From CAYOHR01 sp964512145 (GTDB taxonomy: Bacteria; Bacteroidota; Bacteroidia; Flavobacteriales_G; JALEGO01): a stretch of 64,000 nucleotides of DNA. The translations under genes were made by a program, and so were the position numbers. Below are positions 44,478-54,796 of the stretch, piece by piece. The stretch covers positions 1-64,000 of the forward strand of contig CAZEIM010000007.1 of assembly GCA_964512145.1 (NCBI GenBank), written 5' to 3'. Positions within the stretch are counted from its first letter, which is position 1. Every line of letters begins with the position of its first letter. Under the pieces are notes generated by a model. That model saw only the letters and a list, made by a program, of their open reading frames with translations. It made no database searches and was not told the origin of the DNA.

Positions 44478-47351
44478 ATGAATTTTTCTGATTTTACACA
44501 AAGACATATTGGTCCTAGTATACAAGATACACATACGATGCTTCATGCAATAGGATGCTCTTCCCTTGATGAATTGGTTGAAAAAACAATTCCAAACAAC
44601 ATTCGATTAAAAACTCCCATTCAGGTTACTACACCAACTTCTGAATACGAATATAGCCTACATATTCAAGAAATTGCCAATAAAAATTTGTTGTATACCA
44701 ACTTTATAGGACAAGGATATTACGGTACATTTACGCCTAAAGTTATTCAACGAAATATTTTGGAAAATCCGGGTTGGTATACCGCTTACACTCCATATCA
44801 AGCAGAAATTTCACAAGGGCGCTTAGAAGCATTATTAAATTTTCAAACAATGGTATGCGACTTAACCGCTATGCCTATAGCCAATGCATCGTTATTAGAT
44901 GAAGCAACTGCTGCTGCAGAAGCTATGGTTATGATTTTTAATAACAGAAGCAAAGAAAAATCGGAAAATAATGCAGTGAAATTTTTTGTGGATCAACAGG
45001 TGTTTAAACAAACTCAAGATGTATTAAAAACCAGAGCATTACCATTAAATATTGAACTGGTTTACGGAGATTTTAATACTCATACTTTTGATGCATCGTA
45101 TTTTGGTGTTTATATACAATACCCCAATGCTTTAGGGAATATATATGAATACAAATATCGAATCGATTCTTTCAAAAACCTTGAAATTAAAACCATAGTA
45201 GGGGTTGATTTATTAAGCTTAGCCTTACTTACGCCTCCCGGTGAATGGGGTGCCGATGTAGTTGTTGGGAATTCTCAACGATTTGGAGTTCCTATGGGTT
45301 TTGGTGGCCCTCATGCCGCATTTTTTGCCACCACCGAAGAGTTTAAAAGACATATCCCTGGCAGAATAATTGGGGTTTCTATTGATAGAAGAGGAAATAA
45401 AGCCATGCGTATGGCCTTACAAACTCGCGAGCAACATATTAGAAGAGATAAAGCAACTTCTAATATTTGCACAGCTCAAGCCTTATTAGCCATTATGGCG
45501 AGTATGTATGCCGTATATCATGGTGCCGATGGTATTAAAAATATAGCAAATAATATTCATGAAAAAGCGAAGGACTTATATCAAAAATTATCCAACATAG
45601 GTTTTACACCTGCGTACTCGCAATTTTTCGATACTTTATTTATACCACTTTCTGAAGACCGCAAACAAAACCTGTTTTTGATACTTTCTCAAGAAAAAAT
45701 TAACGTATTTAAACACGAACAAGGAATTTGCATTAGTGTTGATGAAACCACTCAAACAAAAGATATTGAATCTTTAATAACAGCGTTACAAAAAATTCAA
45801 ATTAAACCCGAAAGTATAGACGTTAAACAGCCTCAAATTCATCAAAATTTAACTAGAACGTCTTCATATTTACAGCATCCGGTGTTTAAAATGTATCATT
45901 CAGAGACCGAAATGATGCGATATATAAAAAAGCTTGAAAATAAAGATATTTCTCTAACTCGTTCCATGATTTCTTTAGGTTCATGTACCATGAAACTAAA
46001 TGCGGCATCAGAGCTGTATCCTATCACCATGCCTCAATTTTCGAACGTACACCCATTTGCTCCATCAGATCAAACAAAAGGGTATCAACAAATTATTTCC
46101 AATTTAGAACAATGGTTGTGTGAAGTTACCGGATTTTCTGGCGTTTCATTGCAGCCCAATTCAGGTGCTCAGGGAGAGTATGCTGGGTTAATGGTAATTA
46201 GGGCATATCAAAAACATATCGGCCAATCCCATAGAGATATAGCGTTAATACCCTCTTCTGCTCACGGTACTAACCCTGCTTCAGCAGTAGTTGCCGGTTT
46301 AAAAGTAGTGGTTGTAAATTGCGATATTCAGGGAAATATAGATGTAGACGATTTAAAAGCCAAAGCAGAAAAATATAAAGACCAATTATCGTGCTTAATG
46401 GTTACGTATCCATCAACCCACGGTGTTTTTGAAGAAAGAATTACAGAAATCACCAAAATCATTCACGATTTCGGAGGTCAAGTATATATGGATGGAGCAA
46501 ATATGAATGCTCAAGTTGGTTTAACCAGTCCCGGTAATATTGGTGCAGATGTTTGTCACCTAAATTTACACAAAACATTTGCCATACCTCATGGCGGAGG
46601 AGGACCCGGTGTAGGGCCTATTGGTGTTGCTAAACATTTAGTGCCATTTTTACCCGGACACTCTATTGTTAATACGGGTGGTGAACATGCTATTTCTGCT
46701 ATTTCTGCAGCTCCTTGGGGAAGTGCTTTAATACTGCTTATTTCCTATGCATATATTAAGATGTTGGGTGGTGTAGGCTTAACTCAAGCTACTAAAATGG
46801 CGATATTAAATGCCAATTATATGAGAAAACGATTGGAAGATCATTATCCGATTTTATATACCGGAAAAAATGGGACAGTAGCCCATGAAATGATTATTGA
46901 TTGTCGAGAGTTTAAAAAATCAGCATCTATTGAAGTAGAAGATATTGCCAAAAGATTAATGGATTACGGGTATCATGCTCCAACCGTATCATTTCCGGTT
47001 GCAGGTACACTTATGATTGAGCCTACAGAAAGCGAATCGAAAGCCGAATTAGATCGTTTTTGCGATGCGATGATAGAAATTAGAAAAGAAATTACGGAAA
47101 TTAACGATGGCATATATTCTGCGCAAGATAATGTTTTAAAAAATGCACCCCACACATCGGCTGAATTACTAGAGGATGACTGGAAGCACGCATATACCCG
47201 AAAAAAAGCAGCTTTTCCATTAGCGTGGATTGCTGATAATAAGTATTTTACTCCCGTTTCAAGAATAGACAATGCCTATGGCGACAGAAACCTAGTGTGT
47301 ACTTGTCCTGACATAGAAAGCTATAAAGAAACAGAATTGGTAAATCTTTAA
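44478..47351 (+). CDS. gcvP: Glycine dehydrogenase (glycine cleavage P-protein)
   Basis: P-protein decarboxylates glycine with pyridoxal phosphate and passes the aminomethyl group to the lipoyl H-protein. The 957-residue single-chain form (fused P1 and P2 halves) starts with FTQRHIGPS and includes YTAYTPYQAEISQGRLEALLNFQ, EQHIRRDKATSNICTAQ, RSMISLGSCTMKLNAASEL and the PLP lysine in LNLHKTFAIPHGGGGPG. The start is the ATG at 44478; an upstream in-frame start would add residues unlike the family. No gcvT or gcvH gene is present in the window. Confidence 0.97.
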   Translation: MNFSDFTQRHIGPSIQDTHTMLHAIGCSSLDELVEKTIPNNIRLKTPIQVTTPTSEYEYSLHIQEIANKNLLYTNFIGQGYYGTFTPKVIQRNILENPGWYTAYTPYQAEISQGRLEALLNFQTMVCDLTAMPIANASLLDEATAAAEAMVMIFNNRSKEKSENNAVKFFVDQQVFKQTQDVLKTRALPLNIELVYGDFNTHTFDASYFGVYIQYPNALGNIYEYKYRIDSFKNLEIKTIVGVDLLSLALLTPPGEWGADVVVGNSQRFGVPMGFGGPHAAFFATTEEFKRHIPGRIIGVSIDRRGNKAMRMALQTREQHIRRDKATSNICTAQALLAIMASMYAVYHGADGIKNIANNIHEKAKDLYQKLSNIGFTPAYSQFFDTLFIPLSEDRKQNLFLILSQEKINVFKHEQGICISVDETTQTKDIESLITALQKIQIKPESIDVKQPQIHQNLTRTSSYLQHPVFKMYHSETEMMRYIKKLENKDISLTRSMISLGSCTMKLNAASELYPITMPQFSNVHPFAPSDQTKGYQQIISNLEQWLCEVTGFSGVSLQPNSGAQGEYAGLMVIRAYQKHIGQSHRDIALIPSSAHGTNPASAVVAGLKVVVVNCDIQGNIDVDDLKAKAEKYKDQLSCLMVTYPSTHGVFEERITEITKIIHDFGGQVYMDGANMNAQVGLTSPGNIGADVCHLNLHKTFAIPHGGGGPGVGPIGVAKHLVPFLPGHSIVNTGGEHAISAISAAPWGSALILLISYAYIKMLGGVGLTQATKMAILNANYMRKRLEDHYPILYTGKNGTVAHEMIIDCREFKKSASIEVEDIAKRLMDYGYHAPTVSFPVAGTLMIEPTESESKAELDRFCDAMIEIRKEITEINDGIYSAQDNVLKNAPHTSAELLEDDWKHAYTRKKAAFPLAWIADNKYFTPVSRIDNAYGDRNLVCTCPDIESYKETELVNL

Positions 47352-47368
47352 ATTTACCAATTCTGTTT
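47329..47368 (+). terminator. Hairpin terminator overlapping the gcvP stop
   Basis: AAACAGAATTGGTAAAT pairs with ATTTACCAATTCTGTTT across a short loop that contains the TAA stop, followed by TTTTA. The stem is about 17 bp, so the last codons of gcvP are part of its own terminator. Confidence 0.75.
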
Positions 47369-47408
47369 TAGATGGGATTGACTTAATAGGTGTTATAAAT
47401 CCAATAGG

Positions 47409-47416
47409 TAACTTTG
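47409..47416 (+). promoter_or_regulatory. -7 promoter box for the DUF389 gene
   Basis: TAACTTTG fits TAnnTTTG and lies 38 bases before the GTG at 47455. Confidence 0.5.
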
Positions 47417-47454
47417 TTTAGTACTAGATTATCCGTAATTATAAACAACACAAC

Positions 47455-48444
47455 GTGCAAATAGACCCAAGCGAAAAGGACAGCCATATTGAGAAGAGTT
47501 TTTTTTCTCAGGACATTCCTTTTAAAGAAAGAACCGCTGTTTTTAATAAACTATTTTTCCACTATAAAAATGACTGGAAAACATCCTTTTTCCTAATGCT
47601 TATATTGAGTATAGGGTTGGCATCTCTTGGACTTTCTGAAAATTCATCAGCAACAATAATTGGAGCAATGATCATCGCTCCGCTTGCTCAACCAATTGTA
47701 GCTTTTGGAGGTTCTATTGCATTAGGCTGGAGATTTCAATCTTTTAGAATGTTAGGAATAATTATTCTCGGATCAGTTAGTTCTGTTTTAATAGCATACA
47801 TTATTAGCTTAGCCCTGCCTGATGTAACGCCCAATAAAGAAATGCTCATTAGGACATCACCTGATTTGAGAGATCTTGCAGTTGCATTATTAGCTGGCAC
47901 TGCTGGTGCTTGGGGGTATTATCGGAGTGAATTTTCATCAATATTGTCAGGTGTTGCAATTGCCGTAGCTTTAGTGCCACCACTTTGTACATGCGGAATA
48001 ATGCTTGAACAGGAGCACTATATATTAGCAAGTGGTAGTATGCTGCTATTTTTCACTAATTTTTTAGGGATAACATTTGCTGCAATTTTAATGTTTTTTG
48101 TGCTCGGAATAAAAAAAAAACAAAACAAAAAATGGTTTTTCAAAGGAACGCTTACAGCCATAATTCTTGGATTGATCATTATTTTACCACTATCCTTAAA
48201 TTACCAAAAGTTCAACTCAGGAATTTTATTCTATAATTCTATCTATGAAAAAGCAGGTAAAGTTTTTGATATATCACAAAACACCCCTGTCATTAAGAAT
48301 TTATCAATTCAAGGAACCGGAATTCTTATAAAAATTGATCCATTCCCAAGTGATAGAGAGGAGGAACAAAGACTAAAGTATGAATTAGAATTAGCAACAG
48401 GGTTACAGGTTTTTCTTCAAAGCCATTCATCAGAAAATGATTAA
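47455..48444 (+). CDS. DUF389 membrane protein
   Basis: The 329-residue inner-membrane protein has the DUF389 core: GLASLGLSENSSATIIGAMIIAPLAQPIVAFGGSIALG, then VAIAVALVPPLCTCGIMLEQ and further hydrophobic segments, with a soluble C-terminal domain from about residue 240 onward. The function of the family is not known. The start is GTG at 47455 (no ATG nearby). It stands alone between gcvP and a long gene-free stretch. Confidence 0.88.
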   Translation: MQIDPSEKDSHIEKSFFSQDIPFKERTAVFNKLFFHYKNDWKTSFFLMLILSIGLASLGLSENSSATIIGAMIIAPLAQPIVAFGGSIALGWRFQSFRMLGIIILGSVSSVLIAYIISLALPDVTPNKEMLIRTSPDLRDLAVALLAGTAGAWGYYRSEFSSILSGVAIAVALVPPLCTCGIMLEQEHYILASGSMLLFFTNFLGITFAAILMFFVLGIKKKQNKKWFFKGTLTAIILGLIIILPLSLNYQKFNSGILFYNSIYEKAGKVFDISQNTPVIKNLSIQGTGILIKIDPFPSDREEEQRLKYELELATGLQVFLQSHSSEND

Positions 48445-48815
48445 TGAATAATATATTAACACATAATTAGAAGAGCTTCTTTACTTACCAAAAACACTCC
48501 ATGTGTAAACTTCCGTCAATTACACCTACCCAACATAAACTTTTTTAATTTTCCCAATATCACCCTCCATCCCTTTTTTAGGATTTACATTGACACATTT
48601 TAAATAATAATTCAATTTAACACGATACGGCTTTTGGTTATAAACATTTTGTTGATAACTTTAAATAACAGTAAATCAATAATTTAAAATAAAAAAATTG
48701 CTGTTATGCACAATACATTGTTAATTAGTTTGAGTTTGGTTTGGTTATTTTAGGTAATCAATATTTTATTTTGTAATTAAGTTTCATAATAAGTTAAACC
48801 TTTAAATATTTAGTT
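48445..48815. other. 371-base intergenic stretch, nothing firm
   Basis: AT-rich stretch between the DUF389 gene and the small gene at 48816. No gene, RNA or repeat is recognised. A TTGAGTTTGG-like region near 48730 gives no clear promoter. Confidence 0.4.
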
Positions 48816-49319
48816 ATGAAAAACAATTACAAAATTAAATTCGTTTTAAACTCAAATAATCAATTATTTGGGGTTTATAACGACAGGCATTCGACTACAT
48901 TTGTTCGGATTGTTTCTTTTTATCAATGGTTTCTATTGTTTTTAAGAAAATTAAAGCTTTACTGGAGGGCTTTGGTGTTGTTATGGATTATGTTTAGCAT
49001 CGTTAGCTTTTCTATGTTTGGCCAAAGCAAAATAAAAGGAAAAATTTTAGATGTAAATGGTCAGCCACTTAGCAATGCATGTGTTGATGTAGTAAAAAAT
49101 GATGTAGTAGTTTTTACTGCCCATACTAATGAAAAAGGAATGTATTTTGTCGATAAAATTCGCAAAGGCAGCTATCAAATTATTATTTATTATCATACCA
49201 CTGAAAAAGTTATTCCTAATGTTACGGTTGGACAAGATAATATCGTGCAAATGGTGGTAAAGCTCAATAAACCGGCAAATACATTGATTAATACTACTTC
49301 GGTGTATTCACAAAAATAA
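48816..49319 (+). CDS. Exported protein with carboxypeptidase-regulatory-like domain
   Basis: The 167-residue protein has a basic N-terminus, a strongly hydrophobic anchor or signal (about 40-70, ending SFSMFGQ), and one CarboxypepD_reg-like beta domain (about 72-155) with KIKGKILDVNGQPLSNACVDVV and TNEKGMYFVDKIRKGSYQI. That domain is common at the N-terminus of TonB-dependent receptors; here it stands alone. The 40 residues before the anchor are unusual for a signal peptide. It lies 165 bases before mraZ. Confidence 0.7.
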   Translation: MKNNYKIKFVLNSNNQLFGVYNDRHSTTFVRIVSFYQWFLLFLRKLKLYWRALVLLWIMFSIVSFSMFGQSKIKGKILDVNGQPLSNACVDVVKNDVVVFTAHTNEKGMYFVDKIRKGSYQIIIYYHTTEKVIPNVTVGQDNIVQMVVKLNKPANTLINTTSVYSQK

Positions 49320-49403
49320 TTCCCACAAATTACCACTTACTAACATAGTGTTAATATCCTTTATTTAATCAGCTAAATCGCGTTCTTTGATAAAAAATTT
49401 TTG

Positions 49404-49411
49404 TAGATTTG
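49404..49411 (+). promoter_or_regulatory. -7 promoter box upstream of mraZ
   Basis: TAGATTTG fits TAnnTTTG and lies 72 bases before the mraZ ATG, leaving a long leader. It may drive the whole cell wall and division cluster. Confidence 0.4.
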
Positions 49412-49483
49412 TATCTATTTTTAAACAATAGAGTATAAATGTGGTAAAAAGTGGAAATTTAATTTACTTTTACCTCGGTTTTT

Positions 49484-49942
49484 ATGGCAACACTAATTGG
49501 TGAATACGAATGCAAGTTGGATGATAAAGGAAGGTTTTTATTGCCTTCTAATCTCAAAAAACAACTTAACTCCAGCGATCAAGATCGTTTTGTTCTTAAT
49601 CGTGGTTTTGAGGGATGCGTTGTACTTTATCCTATGAGCGAATGGGAGAAAGAAACCAATAAATTGTCGAAATTAAACCTGTATGTGGCTAAAAACCGCA
49701 TGTTTTACAGGCAGTTTCACAATGGTGCTACCGTAGTTCCTTTGGATAATTTAGGAAGACTTTTGGTGCCCAAAGCTCTAAAAAGTTTTGCTGGAATTGA
49801 AAAGGAAATGATACTTTTTGCGTATTCTAACCGCGTTGAGCTGTGGGATAAGGCAAAATATCAACAAACCATGAGTGAGGGAGCAGAAGATATTGCTTCT
49901 CTTGCCGAAGAGGTAATGGGTAATTTAGCCGATGATGAGTAA
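49484..49942 (+). CDS. mraZ: Transcriptional regulator MraZ
   Basis: MraZ is an AbrB-like DNA-binding protein that regulates its own cell wall and division cluster by binding repeats upstream of the gene. The 152-residue protein shows two swapped-hairpin repeats: ECKLDDKGRFLLPSNLKKQL (about 8-27) and VPLDNLGRLLVPKALKSFAGI. The start is ATG at 49484. Its end overlaps rsmH by 11 bases. As in most bacteria, it is the first gene of this cluster. Confidence 0.96.
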   Translation: MATLIGEYECKLDDKGRFLLPSNLKKQLNSSDQDRFVLNRGFEGCVVLYPMSEWEKETNKLSKLNLYVAKNRMFYRQFHNGATVVPLDNLGRLLVPKALKSFAGIEKEMILFAYSNRVELWDKAKYQQTMSEGAEDIASLAEEVMGNLADDE

Positions 49943-50849
49943 TGCATCTAACTACCACGTATCGGTACTGTTGAACGAAAGCATCGATTACTTAATTACC
50001 GATACCAAAGGCGTTTATGTTGACGTCACCTTTGGTGCAGGCGGACACTCAAAACAAATTTTAAAAAAGCTACACCCCGATGGAAAACTAATAGCTTTCG
50101 ATCAGGATGAAGACGCCCATAAAAATATATTGAATGAAAAAAATTTTATGTTATTAAACGAGAATTTTAGATATATCAAAAACTTTTTGAGGCTTCATGG
50201 TATTCAAAAAATACATGGACTCATTGCCGATTTGGGAGTTTCGTCCTACCAGTTCGATAATCCCAATAAAGGATTTACCTATAGAGAAGAAGCTCCTTTA
50301 GATATGCGCATGAGCTCTAAAATAAAACAAGGCGCTAAAGAAATTGTGGCAAATTATTCCGAAGATCAATTAACCTACATTTTTAAAAATTATGGCGAAT
50401 TAAAAAAAGCTAAATTATTTGCTCAAAAAATTACACAACACCGAAGCACTCAGCCAATAATAACAAACCAAGACTTCATTGAAACCGTTAAGCCTATCTT
50501 AGACAAAAAAGACTATTTTAAAGAATTATCTCAATTATTTCAATCCTTACGAATTGAAGTTAATCAAGAACTAGAAGCGTTAAAAGATTTACTCAATCAT
50601 TGTGTTGATCTTATCATACCTAAGGGTCGATTGGTAGTTATTTCATATCACTCGTTAGAAGATAGATTGGTGAAAAATTTTCTTCGTTACGGGAGTTTTG
50701 ATGCTCACGACTTTACCAAAGATATGTTTGGAAATATTCTTAGGCCATTCGATCCCATGTTTTCTAAGCCCATTATTCCAACGGAAGATGAAATAAAAAT
50801 AAATATACGCTCCAGAAGTGCTAAAATGCGAATAGGAATTAAACGATGA
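49932..50849 (+). CDS. rsmH: 16S rRNA (cytosine-1402-N4) methyltransferase
   Basis: RsmH (MraW) methylates N4 of C1402 in 16S rRNA. The 305-residue protein has the family start YHVSVLLNESIDYL, the SAM-binding DVTFGAGGHSKQIL, AFDQDEDA, and the LGVSSYQFDNPNKGFTYREEAPLDMRM segment, then VISYHSLEDRLVKNF near the C-terminus. It overlaps mraZ by 11 bases and ftsL by four. Confidence 0.97.
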   Translation: MMSNASNYHVSVLLNESIDYLITDTKGVYVDVTFGAGGHSKQILKKLHPDGKLIAFDQDEDAHKNILNEKNFMLLNENFRYIKNFLRLHGIQKIHGLIADLGVSSYQFDNPNKGFTYREEAPLDMRMSSKIKQGAKEIVANYSEDQLTYIFKNYGELKKAKLFAQKITQHRSTQPIITNQDFIETVKPILDKKDYFKELSQLFQSLRIEVNQELEALKDLLNHCVDLIIPKGRLVVISYHSLEDRLVKNFLRYGSFDAHDFTKDMFGNILRPFDPMFSKPIIPTEDEIKINIRSRSAKMRIGIKR

Positions 50850-51199
50850 AACAACCGGAAGAAAATACACAAAACAACACAAATCAACCTCCTTTATTTA
50901 TTAAGGTATTAAGCGGACGCTTTTTGCAAAATGAATGGATTAAAAAGAACATCTATTTTTTATCATATATCTATGTGTTAATTCTTATCTATATCGGTAT
51001 TGGTTATTATGCCGAAGGCTTAGTGAAAAAAATTAATAAGTCCGAGCAAGAAATAAAAGATTTACGATCCGAATACATTTCGGTGAAATCTGATTACATG
51101 CATAAAAGTAAACAGTCATCGGTTGCCAATACCTTAAACGCCTATAATACAGGGATAAAAGAAACAAAAACACCTCCACAAAAAATTTTGGTTGAATAG
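50846..51199 (+). CDS. ftsL: FtsL-like division protein
   Basis: The 117-residue protein has one membrane helix (about 36-52) followed by a coiled coil (KKINKSEQEIKDLRSEYISVKSDYMHK). Position between rsmH and ftsI, size, topology and overlap (ATGA with rsmH) match FtsL, which forms the FtsQLB complex. Sequence conservation in this family is low, so the identification rests on context and layout. Confidence 0.85.
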   Translation: MKQPEENTQNNTNQPPLFIKVLSGRFLQNEWIKKNIYFLSYIYVLILIYIGIGYYAEGLVKKINKSEQEIKDLRSEYISVKSDYMHKSKQSSVANTLNAYNTGIKETKTPPQKILVE

Positions 51200-51200
51200 T

Positions 51201-53337
51201 ATGTCCGAAAAATCAGTACATATCCATAAATCAATAACCACTCGTAGTTATGTAGTATTCTTTTTTCTACTGCTATTTGGAGTAAGTGTAGTAGCTAAAT
51301 CATTTATAATACAATACCATGAAGGTGAAGAACTACGCGCGAAATTTAAGCAACTTACATTAGGGGTTAAAAATATTGAAGCTGTACGAGGCAATATTTA
51401 CGCAGAAGACGGTACAATGCTGGCAACGTCTGTTCCAATTTACGACATTCGAATGGATACAAGAGCAGCCGGCTTAACCGATAAATTATTTTACGCTTCC
51501 ATAGACTCTCTTTCTATGCAACTTTCTTATTTATTTGGCGATAAACCTGCCGAAACATATAAAAAAGAAATAGTGAGAGCTCGTAAAAACAATGAGCGAT
51601 ATTATTTATTACAAAAAGATGTTCGATATAAACAACTGCAAAAATTAAGATCTTTTTCTTTTTATAAACGAGGTAAAAACGAATCGGGATTAATTATAGT
51701 GCAAAAAAATAGACGAGAAAAGTTTTTTGGTCAACTAGCTGCCCGTACAGTAGGGTATGTTTCTGAAACACATAAAGTGGGACTTGAGGCTGCGTATAAT
51801 AAAGAGTTAAGTGGGGTGGGAGGAAAACAATTGATGAAAAAAATTAGTGGAGGGGTTTGGATGCCCATTAATGATGAAAATGAATTAGAGCNNNNNNNNN
51901 NNNNNNNNNNNNNNNGGCTACGATATATATACATCTATTGATATTAATTTACAAGATGTTGTAGAACATGCATTACAACAACAGCTTCAAAAACACAATG
52001 CAGATCATGGTTGTGTTGTATTAATGGAAGTAAATACGGGAGATGTAAAAGCTATTGTAAATCTTACCAGAAATATCGATGGTACCTACAGTGAAAAATA
52101 TAATTATGCCATTGGAGAAAGCACTGAGCCTGGATCTACTTTTAAACTTGCCTCATTGTTGGTTGCCTTAGAAGATGGATACATTAAAATTACAGATTCC
52201 GTTGAAACTGGAAATGGAAAAACCAAATTTTACGGTATCGAAATGAAAGACTCTCATGAAGGAGGATATGGTACCATTACTGTTCAAAAAGCCTTAGAAG
52301 TTTCTTCAAACGTAGGAATCGCAAAAATAATTTCGCAGTATTATGCATCAAACCCATCAAAATTTATAGAAGGCATTCAAAATATTGGATTGCATAAACC
52401 TTTAGGTTTAGAAATTCCGGGTGAGGGACAACCGTATTTAAAATCTGTTACAGATAAATCTTGGTCTGGAATATCCCTTCCATGGATTTCTCATGGATAC
52501 GAGTTAAAACTAACGCCTATTCAAATTCTTACGTTTTATAACGCGGTGGCAAACAATGGTAAAATGGTTCGCCCAAGATTTGTGAAAGAAATAAGAGATA
52601 AGGGAAGAATTATTAAAGAAAATCCTGTAGTTGTTTTAAATAAATCAATCTGTTCAAATTCAACCCTACAAAGTCTAAAAACTATGTTAGAGGGGGTAGT
52701 TGAACAAGGTACGGCACAAAATTTAAAAAATAATATATATAAAATAGCCGGAAAAACAGGCACAGCTCAAATTGCAAATGATAAATATGGATATAAATAC
52801 GATTCAAAAATATCCTATCAGGCATCCTTCGTAGGATATTTCCCGGCTGATAACCCTAAATATTCGTGCATAGTGGTGGTTAATGCCCCTTCAAACAATG
52901 TGTATTATGGAAACTTAGTGGCTGGACCAATATTTAAAGAAGCGGCTGATAAAATTTACGCTACAGCTATTAATATTCACCAGCCTATCAATTATGAACA
53001 CAAACCTTTTGCTACAAATGCGTATGTTAAAGGTACTCAAGAGGATATTCATACCATTTACAATCAACTGGCACAAGTAGATGAACGTGTTGAACCTAAC
53101 GACTCTTGGGTTAGAGCATTTCAAAAAGATCAAAAAATCCAGTTCGATCCCGTGAAAATTGATCAGAGGTTAATTCCAAACGTTAAAGGCATGACTTTAA
53201 AAGATGCACTGTATATACTAGAAAATAATGGATTACAAGTCGTTTTTCACGGGAAAGGGAAAGTTAAAAACCAAATTCCCGAAGCAGGACAGGCGTTTCA
53301 ACATGGTCAAACCATCGTATTAATATTAGATATATGA
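51201..53337 (+). CDS. ftsI: Peptidoglycan transpeptidase FtsI (PBP3) with PASTA domain
   Basis: FtsI cross-links septal peptidoglycan. The protein has an N-terminal membrane helix, a dimerisation domain (ENIEAVRGNIYAEDGTMLATS), then the transpeptidase with STEPGSTFK (SxxK motif), EVSSNVG (SxN) and KTGTAQ. A C-terminal PASTA domain (VKGMTLKDALYILENNGLQ) follows. An N run (51892-51915) interrupts it; the post-gap frame GYDIYTSIDINLQ continues to 53337. From the ATG at 51201 the nominal frame is broken by one base, so gap length is wrong. It overlaps murE by four bases. Confidence 0.95.
51892..51915. other. Assembly gap (N run) in ftsI
   Basis: Twenty-four N between NELE and GYDIY of FtsI. A true length of 2 modulo 3 is needed to keep the frame. 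Confidence 0.9.
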
Positions 53338-54793
53338 AATTATTAAGCGATATATTATACAAATNNNNNNNNNNGGGATTATTCATATTGAAGGGAATAC
53401 CCAGCTTGCCATAGAGTCTGTTGCTTTTGATTCACGAAAAGTTGAAAAATTCACCTTATTTGTAGCTGTTAAAGGCTTATTGTCGGATGGGCATACATAC
53501 ATCGATAAATCCATCGAGTTGGGGGCTGTAGCTATTGTATGCGAAGAATTTCCGGAAAATATTAAGCAAGGAATTACATATGTAAAGGTAGAAAACTCTA
53601 GAAAAGCCTTAGCTGTAATTGCCTCTAACTTTTATGATGAACCGTCTTCTAAAATTCAAATTATTGGCGTTACGGGTACCAACGGAAAAACCACAACAGC
53701 TACACTATTATTTCAGTTGTTTAAGCAATTAGGATATAAGTGCGGATTAATTTCTACCGTTAAAAACCAAATACATCAAGAGGTTTTACCCTCAAGTTTT
53801 ACTACCCCCGATCCGGTAGAATTGCATAAACTTTTTGCTACCATGGTAGAGAAAAAGTGCACATACTGTTTTATGGAAGTCAGTTCTCATGCGTTAGATC
53901 AATACAGAGTACATGGGGTGCAATTTAAGGGAGCTGTATTTACAAATATTACCCACGATCATTTAGATTATCACAAAACATTTAATGCCTATATACATGC
54001 TAAAAAAATGTTGTTTGATATGTTGCCTAAAGATGCATTTGCGTTGGTTAACAAGGACGATAAGCATTGGAATATCTTTTTACAAAATTGTCAAGCTAAA
54101 CAATTTACATATGCAACACAGCACATTGCTGAATATAGAGCCAAAATGATTGAAAACACGCTTCAAGGAATGCACGCGTACATAGATGGGGTTGAAATAT
54201 GGCTTAGAATTACCGGAAAATTTAATTTATATAATGCGTTAGCAGTGTATGCCGTTGCCGATTTACTAAAAATTGACAAAAACGATATACTGATGTGCCT
54301 AAGTAAAATTGAAGGAGCTGAGGGAAGATTTCAGGTTGTTCGATTAAAAAACAATAAAACTTTTGTGGTTGACTATGCACATACTCCCGATGCATTGCAA
54401 AAAATCATCGAAAATATTAAAGAAACGTTAAAGCCAAATCAAAAAATTATTACTGTTTTTGGTTGTGGGGGAGACAGAGATAAATTAAAAAGACCCGAAA
54501 TGGGTAAAATAGCTTCTCAATTAAGCGACCAGTGTATTATAACATCCGATAACCCTAGAAATGAAAACCCTAAAAGCATCATTCAAGATATACTTTCAGG
54601 AATTGAAAAGCAACATCAACATGAGGTTATGTGTGTTGAAGACCGTGCAGAAGCCATAAAAATTGCACATAAAATTTCAAGCACTCATGATATCGTTTTG
54701 GTTGCCGGAAAAGGACATGAAAAATATCAAGAAATACTAGGGATTAAACACTATTTTAACGATGTAGAAGTAATACAACAATTATCAGAATAA
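53334..54793 (+). CDS. murE: UDP-MurNAc-tripeptide synthetase (meso-DAP adding)
   Basis: MurE adds the third residue to UDP-MurNAc-L-Ala-D-Glu. The reading frame starts ATG at 53334 (MKLLSDILYK), crosses an N run (53365-53374) and continues IIHIEGNTQLAIESVAFDSRKVE. Motifs are the ATP loop GVTGTNGKTTTA, the histidine region EVSSHALDQYRVHGV, and DNPRNENP, the DNPR form that marks meso-diaminopimelate enzymes. It overlaps ftsI by four bases and mraY follows after three bases. Confidence 0.95.
53365..53374. other. Assembly gap (N run) in murE
   Basis: Ten N within the first codons of murE; the true length should be 2 modulo 3 to join the frames. Confidence 0.9.
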
Positions 54794-54796
54794 TTT

